The position numbers and the translations under genes are program-made. A DNA stretch of 64,000 nucleotides from contig SAUG01000033.1 in the NCBI GenBank assembly GCA_011316305.1, forward strand, positions 215,495 to 279,494, given 5' to 3'. Positions 58,209 to 64,000 of this stretch are shown here, one piece after another. Position 1 is the stretch's first letter; the number at the start of each line of letters is the position of its first letter. The stretch comes from Rusavskia elegans (taxonomy: Eukaryota; Ascomycota; Lecanoromycetes; Teloschistales; Teloschistaceae). The notes under the pieces were generated by a model. It was not told where the DNA came from and searched no databases. It was given only the letters and a program-made list of their open reading frames with translations.

Positions 58209-58706
58209 ATGGCGATCGGAACCCAGACCCACACCAAGGCTTGCACTGCCGAGAAAGGAAAATGCTATTGCGAAAAATGCTCACCCGGTCGTACGGAGCG
58301 AGCTCGGAGATACAAGGAGTTCATGGAGATTCCAATATGCCGCCTACCCGCCGAGATGCTTCTCAACATCCTTGAGCACATCGACCTCATAAGCTTTCCC
58401 GCCTTCCTGATCGCCTCTCTCCACGTTCTCCGCGCGGGTGGCGTCGCCCCCGCCTATCCATCGGCAATGCTCCAGATCATGCTCTTGCCTATGGAAGCCA
58501 CAGAAACCCAGTCGGCCAGCCTACAAACAATGCCACAAGAGCTTCTTCTCGCCATCGGACAGACTCTAACACCCAACGAGAAGATCCACCTGGTCTTGGC
58601 TACTTACCGAATGCGCCCGGAGGAGATCGACCTCATCACCCACCTCCAATTTCCAGCAGCAAGCCCGTCTATTGGAGAGACCAGCGTCTCTACCAAGGAG
58701 GAGTAA
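58209..58706 (+). CDS. Small protein with one or two F-box-like motifs
   Basis: The first ATG (58209) comes one base after the PGA1 stop and gives 165 aa. The N-terminus has a Cys cluster (ACTAEKGKCYCEKCSPG), then an F-box-like motif (ICRLPAEMLLNILEHIDLIS, about 43-62). A second, shorter unit occurs near 108 (LQTMPQELLLAIGQTLT). A later in-frame Met (58323, MEIPICRLPAEM) is an alternative start that would leave a 115-bp gap. Its promoter or leader must overlap the PGA1 coding region, unless both are made from one transcript. Function beyond possible Skp1 binding is unknown. Confidence 0.6.
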   Translation: MAIGTQTHTKACTAEKGKCYCEKCSPGRTERARRYKEFMEIPICRLPAEMLLNILEHIDLISFPAFLIASLHVLRAGGVAPAYPSAMLQIMLLPMEATETQSASLQTMPQELLLAIGQTLTPNEKIHLVLATYRMRPEEIDLITHLQFPAASPSIGETSVSTKEE

Positions 58707-61301
58707 GCCGATGACTTCCGGCTTCACCCCGGTGATAGGAAAAGGCATCACATAAGCCAGAGTGAGGATCACTTACGTTGGAGCTTTTGGAGGCAGGCAC
58801 GATTGCTAGTTTGGTTGATCTGATACGAAGAAGTCATCGAAGAGCTGCACATTGTAGCACCATGATTACCACGTTGGATAAGATGACACAGGGTAGTCAT
58901 CCCATAGCTGCACACCGCACCAATCAATCAATGAAGAGTTACAACCAATCCGTTTTACTACGCGTGATGTTCATCGTAACTACATGTAATTTCCCCTTGC
59001 CTATCTATGTTTGTAATAGTGATCGATCGATGTGTACAATCTATTGCCTAGTGGTGGGACCATAGTATATGGGGTGGGTTGATTCCCAGACGAATGGGCC
59101 TGAGTTATCCACGGACAGGTTTGTAGATGATGGCTATGAGCATGACTGCGCCTGAATTAATTATAGGAACACATCCCAGCATTCTGGACGAGACCACACC
59201 TCCTTGACTCGCACCCGCACCTACTCGACGCCATGATGGTGCTTCAGTAGATACTGGGCTCGACGAGCGGTATATTATCTGAAGATGATATGCTTCTCGG
59301 CCGCTGACCCACGCAGCCACGACTTTCCTTTAGTAGGGGGTATATCACCTTTCGATAAAATGCTTCTCGGCCACCACGATTATACTTTAGTAGTGAGGTA
59401 TATCACCCTTGGGTGAAATGCTTCTAGGCACTGATGCAAGCAGCCAGTATTTTCCTGGAGTAAATAATGGGATCAGGGGTATATACTCCTCGGATAAAAT
59501 ACTCCACGCAACCAAAGGAATCTCGTGTGTTCGAATACGCAAATAAGCTTTCCGAAGGTGAAAACTGAAGCCCACTAACTGTTTGCAGTAGCGGAAGCAT
59601 CCAACTACATCCTTGGCGGATAATTCATACCAACTGAAGCGAGTGCACAGTAGATGTGTGGAATCGTGATAATATTGAGATGATCTATGAAAACTATGTG
59701 CATGAAGAAGGAAGTAGGGCCAGTAGGGCTGGCCCTATAACGCTAACCACTCTGGGTTAGCCTCCGCTGATATGATAAGAACCCAGCCAATGAGCAACCG
59801 TAACACCAACGCATTAAAAGGTCAGAAGATGAAGAATGAGGTTCGGCATGGTATGTCTAGACAGGCACGAAAAACACCGCGTTACGATGTATGGAGCAGT
59901 TTTCGGGCGCTTTTCTGAGCGTGATTCTGGCGCGGTCTGAATCGAAGAGAAAGTAATTACGTCTCCATCGCCATGCTCATAGCACTCGACGATCCCAACA
60001 AAAGCGTCGTCCTCACCAAGGCTTCCAGCCACCGCGCACATGCTGAAGACTTCGAAGGGTACAACAGTCGATACCTCGATTTCCCTGCGAATCGCTTCGC
60101 CTGACGCTGACATGTGGAACAGGCCCGGCTGTGCGTCTAGCTACGCGCGACAAGGAAGTCCTACAGGGGTGACGATGGCTTTGATTAAGGAAGAGTCGCG
60201 GAAGCTAGGATACATATGAGTTTATCTTGAAATAGTGGCGTTGATTCGCACCTGCTTCTTGAAAGATATTGATCACAGTCTATCGCTTAGAAGGAATATC
60301 GGCAGCTCGATGCCCGGAATGTCGTTCCATCCCACGAGAGCGCACGAGAGCGGAGTTCCTAGAAAGAGCAAAACGACACTGAAGTTTCCGGGCGTACCCT
60401 AAGTTGGCGTTTCTGCGGATTGGCTTGGTCTGCCGATCCGTTCATGATGTTCATATGGCAGTGGCAAGACAGCGGCAGGAAAGATACAATTCTTGCCAAG
60501 TAGGAAAAGTCCAAAGAACAAGTGTAATACCTAGTATTGCCCCGCCTGACCCTCTCCTGTAGGAACACACCAATTGGTGGTTTACTTGGCTCAATGTCAT
60601 GCTGGGTTATGATGAAGAGGCCAACCCATACCTATATGCCCCAGGGCTTTCCTTAATACCGCATGAAAACATCGCAGTGAAGCAGCCAGGTATGGAAGAG
60701 ACTTTTGCGGATGGGCTTAACATGGAACACTGAGGTATTGTACATGTGATCGTGGTTGGAATTGTCGATAAGGAGCAAGGACCGGCCCGCTGGTGGTTCT
60801 TGATGCTAGGTGCAACGTCACTCACGGTTTGATATGTCAGATCAGCTGGTTTCCATTGGCCATCTTCTTGGCTGCGTGACGTTGGGTGTGTCCCAGTCGT
60901 ACCGACCACGATATACTTTCATTGTCCCACTTTCCCAAAGGCAGCAAAAGAAGGACGGCAAGACTGAGTGAATGAGATGGGCGTATGGTGGGACTGCTGG
61001 AGATATTGGTATCGTGACAAGGACTTGCACTGGTTTGGACCAAGTGCACGGTATTGGAGGCAGATTGTTTAGGGTCAAAGGACAGGGTGTTGATGGGTAT
61101 TGCTCATTATTAAGTGGTTAAGGTACTCGGAGGACTTGCGGTAAGCGCGTGGCTTGGCAAGGCTTGGCAAAGCAAATCCCTTATCAAGATTATCTTAGCG
61201 TTGCCGATCTGAATCTCTCTTGGCTGTCTCGGCTGTCATTGAGTCGTCTCTTGGAGAACACTCATGAACTTGAAGGTCTGCATCGTGGAGTGACGACGAG
61301 G
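58707..61301. other. 2.6-kb gene-free stretch
   Basis: This stretch holds the diverged repeat array at 59269 and no gene I would defend. A minus-strand frame at 59814-60113 (ATG 60113, 99 codons, with EVFSMCAVAGSLGEDDAFVG) has partly protein-like composition but no recognisable family. The minus-strand frames at 60607-61078 are short and out of register with each other. Confidence 0.4.
59269..59515 (+). repeat. Diverged tandem array, four units of about 58-81 bp
   Basis: Units begin with GGTATAT at 59269, 59339, 59397 and 59478. In each, about 20 bases on, comes a version of ATAAAATGCTTCTCGGCC; in units 1 and 3 this is followed by a CTGA..GCA(A)GCAGCCA block, and units 1 to 3 end near a CTTTAGTAG or CCTGGAGTA string. 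Unit lengths differ (70, 58 and 81 bp), so indels have accumulated. Confidence 0.7.
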
Positions 61302-63500
61302 ATGGCAGGGCGAAGTCGCCCTTCGCGGGCTGCAGCGTTGCCATTGCGGACTCGAACTCGTGTGTCATATCGCGAACCCTCCTCAGAAATCGAGACCGGC
61401 GATGAGAATTCTAGCTTCGGCCTTGCGCAAAGGTCTTTCAGAAAGCGACGTCGTATCTCATATGATGATGGGTCTTCTGAATCCGATGGAGAGACAGAGA
61501 GTAATGAAGAACGGACCGAGGCTTCTGCTGCACGCCACCATCATGATCGAGCCCCAGCGAAGCGCTCATTCGGACAAACCAATGGACCATCGAAATTATC
61601 CGGATCATCATCCTCGAAGAACAAACTCCAATCGCTGGGCGCCAAAAGGAATCGAAATAGAGACAAAAAGATACGTACTAAGCATGTGCAGGAGCAGGAA
61701 TTCGAGATTCCACAGCTCGGTGGCAAGGTCCCTCCCTGGCAGACCTTGCCCTATGAAATCCTTCTGCAGGTATTCCAATACGCTTCATATCCTCTGATCT
61801 CCGAACTATTTGAGCCCACGGCCTCTATCTCTTGGCTGGTAGGATCAGCGCTCTTGTGTAAGGGGTTCGCGGAACCAGCATTGTCGGCCCTTTATTACGC
61901 CCCACCCCTATGGCCTCCATCGAGAGTACATAGTTTGGTTGCAACCCTGGCCAACCAAAGCGGAGCTTCATTCTTCAACTATCGTGCAAAAGTCAAATAT
62001 TTGGATCTCGAAGCTCTGAAGGTGCTAGGCTTCAAGTCCCTTGGCCGTGAGGCTGTTCAACTGGCGGATCTTGTGTCAACCACGCCGCAGCTTCGAGGTA
62101 TTGGGCTACATCTACTGACAGACCACCCGAAATATGGAAGCTCGGTGACGTCCTTCGCACGAGCACAGACGAAACGCATCAACCACCATGGAAGCCTTTA
62201 CTCTGCCTTGGACGACAACAACATTCGCTTACTTTCATGGACATGGAACGCTCATCTGGCTTCCCACCCCCAGATCGCGGATGAATTCGAGGATGTTCAC
62301 CGGAAAAAAGCTTTCCAAACCCTGAGAAGCTTATCCTTTGTCAACTCAAATAGCTCCGAGGACATTGAGCGATTCACCGTCTCGACTAGGTTCCTCCACA
62401 ATCTGAAGAGCCTCACACTAAGAAACTGCCTGCTCGAAGAGCTTGGACATTTGAAGTCACTACCAAGGAATCTCGAACGCTTGGCGGTGATTAATTTTCC
62501 ATCACTCGAATCCTTCGATTTGGCTCCACTGCTAGCATCTCATGGTGGAAAACTCAAAGACATAGTGCTGAACCATAACAACTCGCTCAACCTGGCATTT
62601 TTGCCGCAATTGGCGTCATCTTGTCCAAATTTGGAGAGACTGAAAATCGATCTGAGATTCTACAATTCTTTTATCTCGTTTCGCGACTTGGAACCTCACT
62701 TCAAAACATTGCTTACTCGTGAGATGGTCCCCGTTTGGCCACGTACTCTACAGCGTATCGAACTTTTCCACCTACGAAAGTGGGATAGAACCGCCGCAGA
62801 CACCTTCTTCTCTTCCCTTGTTGACTCCGCGGCTGAATTACCACATCTTCGCTATATCGACATCAAGGCCAGCATAAATGAAAGCAACTGGCGAGACCGC
62901 ATCAGCTTCAGAAACAAGTGGACCAGCCGGATAGAAAAAGTGTTCAAGAGGGTGTCCGCGCCCCCCGACCCACGCCTCAGATCGATTCCGGTATTCATGA
63001 ATCACAGAAAAGAATTCCATAACATGCTCACATCTGACGCCAAACAAGGAGCCACCGAAATCAAACGGAAAGTCATGACAAGACTCAGCCACGTCGAGAT
63101 CCAGTCAGGTGCCAGCACCAACATCTCCAGCGACAGCGACGCACCACTTGCCTCGAGACTCCGGAGCAAGCGGCCCGCAGACCGTTCCGACTCTCAAACC
63201 TCTCTTCAACACACTTCCCGTCCGATTCGTAGGCGCCGTAAGCCCAAGCGTAAGCGGAACTCAGACGACGATTCCTCGACGGAGGAAGACTCGGCTCTGG
63301 AGGATCTCAACCTCGATGACGACTCGCCCCGCATCCCTGACGATAACGACGACAAGCATTTATTCATCCAAGGTATGTGCGATGTCGTGCGCGTTGCGAT
63401 CGACAATCTTCGACCTACGGAGGAGCATCTGAACGAAAGCAATTTCTTGGACGATGAGATCAGTGGTGATGAGGATTGGGTTGGTGATGATGATGCTTAG
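61302..63500 (+). CDS. Large nuclear-type F-box protein
   Basis: The product is 732 aa from ATG 61302, the first ATG in a frame that is open further upstream. It opens with a basic segment (MAGRSRPSRAAALPLRTRTR) and an acidic/Lys-rich linker. The F-box is at about 140-185 (PPWQTLPYEILLQVFQYASY, then LLCKGFAEPALSALYYAPPL). A leucine-rich stretch follows at about 230-560 (LRSLSFVNSN, LKSLTLRNCLLEELGHLKSL, LERLAVINFPSLESFDLAPL, LERLKIDLRFY), as in LRR-type F-box proteins. The C-terminal 150 residues have a basic patch (RPIRRRRKPKRKRN) and very acidic runs. It is probably an SCF substrate receptor acting in the nucleus, judged by the basic patches. No introns are needed. Confidence 0.78.
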   Translation: MAGRSRPSRAAALPLRTRTRVSYREPSSEIETGDENSSFGLAQRSFRKRRRISYDDGSSESDGETESNEERTEASAARHHHDRAPAKRSFGQTNGPSKLSGSSSSKNKLQSLGAKRNRNRDKKIRTKHVQEQEFEIPQLGGKVPPWQTLPYEILLQVFQYASYPLISELFEPTASISWLVGSALLCKGFAEPALSALYYAPPLWPPSRVHSLVATLANQSGASFFNYRAKVKYLDLEALKVLGFKSLGREAVQLADLVSTTPQLRGIGLHLLTDHPKYGSSVTSFARAQTKRINHHGSLYSALDDNNIRLLSWTWNAHLASHPQIADEFEDVHRKKAFQTLRSLSFVNSNSSEDIERFTVSTRFLHNLKSLTLRNCLLEELGHLKSLPRNLERLAVINFPSLESFDLAPLLASHGGKLKDIVLNHNNSLNLAFLPQLASSCPNLERLKIDLRFYNSFISFRDLEPHFKTLLTREMVPVWPRTLQRIELFHLRKWDRTAADTFFSSLVDSAAELPHLRYIDIKASINESNWRDRISFRNKWTSRIEKVFKRVSAPPDPRLRSIPVFMNHRKEFHNMLTSDAKQGATEIKRKVMTRLSHVEIQSGASTNISSDSDAPLASRLRSKRPADRSDSQTSLQHTSRPIRRRRKPKRKRNSDDDSSTEEDSALEDLNLDDDSPRIPDDNDDKHLFIQGMCDVVRVAIDNLRPTEEHLNESNFLDDEISGDEDWVGDDDA

Positions 63501-64000
63501 GGTGGAGGCGGTCATGCGTGGTGAATTGAGTTTGAGTTGTTGTATTTCAGGAACGTACTCATACAGGCGCATGTGGTAAGAACGGCGATCGCTGGGAAAG
63601 CGTTTACAGCGCCTGGGTTTCTGGCGCACATGACAGTCGAGGTATCGGATGCCTATCTCACAACACATGGGACACACAGACATATACTTGTAACAGAGTA
63701 TTCGCAGCACAAACAGATATTGTCTCATTATTTAACCCGTTACGTCTTCACTCAAATGCTATCTGGTTTTCTGCCTTGTTTTTGTCAGATCTTTTTACGT
63801 TTTCCTTGCAGATGCCTTTTTAGTGTTGATTCTCTATAACGTTCCTACAATTGAGCCCTTCTGAATTCCCAATCCATCACCCACCATTTCAACCTCCTCC
63901 CACCGTCAAAACATATGAATCACTACAACGTAAACTACACATCTAAATATTTCACTCTCATGGCTTTCCTTGAGGCGGTTGGTGGGGGGGGGGGGGGGGG
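63501..64000. other. 3' flank ending in a G homopolymer
   Basis: No gene is seen. The last 17 bases (63984-64000) are all G, which looks like a contig edge or a base-calling artefact rather than telomere, since no TTAGGG-type unit is present. Confidence 0.7.

Noticed and set aside
60607..61078. Possible minus-strand small gene
   Set aside because: Protein-like pieces (such as LLLIDNSNHDHMYN) lie in different frames without splice signals that join them, and no start is convincing.
1..64000. tRNA, rRNA, CRISPR array or biosynthetic cluster
   Set aside because: No cloverleaf with a B-box-like GGTTCGA pattern, no rRNA segment, no spaced direct-repeat array and no PKS/NRPS/terpene gene was seen.
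63984..64000. Telomere
   Set aside because: The run is pure G without a TTAGGG-type unit.

Overview
This is a nuclear window from a filamentous ascomycete. Most genes are broken by one to six short introns (45 to 199 bp) with GT..AG ends. The housekeeping proteins read as Pezizomycotina orthologues. Several families (2EXR/F-box proteins, a HeLo-like NACHT-ankyrin protein) suggest a Dothideomycete-type genome; that narrower placement is inference. The window ends in a 17-base G run that looks like a contig edge or sequencing artefact.

Layout. 0-10 kb is accessory: a small decayed gene whose upstream region is duplicated 0.96 kb downstream, a minus-strand NACHT/ankyrin (NLR-like) gene, a hAT-like MITE candidate beside an ATG-less coding relic, and a multi-pass membrane protein. 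10.6-21.3 kb is core: ORC5 (+), then CNS1 and the 7-exon glutamate synthase GLT1 (both -). 21.3-33.6 kb is gene-poor and accessory: a 3 kb gene-free stretch, an intact secreted Cys-rich protein with a frame-broken paralogue 2 kb further on, a 2EXR-type protein, a secreted protein built from about seven internal repeats, and a basic orphan. 34.1-37.5 kb is core again: BRX1 (-) facing a WW-domain protein (+), then EMC7. 38.0-40.5 kb holds a decayed paralogue of the membrane protein at 7.6-9.6 kb. 41.7-48.7 kb has two further 2EXR proteins, a Pro/Gly-rich WW protein and a small secreted protein. 50.1-63.5 kb has EDE1 (-), alpha-tubulin (-), PGA1 (+) with an F-box protein starting one base after its stop, a diverged tandem repeat, and a 732-residue F-box protein.

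The core genes serve unrelated housekeeping roles: replication licensing, Hsp90 co-chaperoning, nitrogen assimilation, 60S assembly, ER membrane insertion, GPI anchor synthesis, endocytosis and microtubules. There is no biosynthetic cluster, tRNA, rRNA or CRISPR that I could see. The most unusual signals are: (1) two paralogue pairs, each with one intact and one decayed copy; (2) a small decayed gene whose two stops both fit CpA to TpA change, as in repeat-induced point mutation (RIP); (3) a sharp flip from C-rich to G-rich coding strand inside five genes; (4) a 13-nt micro-exon that carries the middle iron-sulfur cysteine of GLT1; (5) an 18-bp perfect hairpin and several short repeats.

Exon limits were set by hand from splice signals, reading phase and family conservation. 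No alignment or expression data were available.
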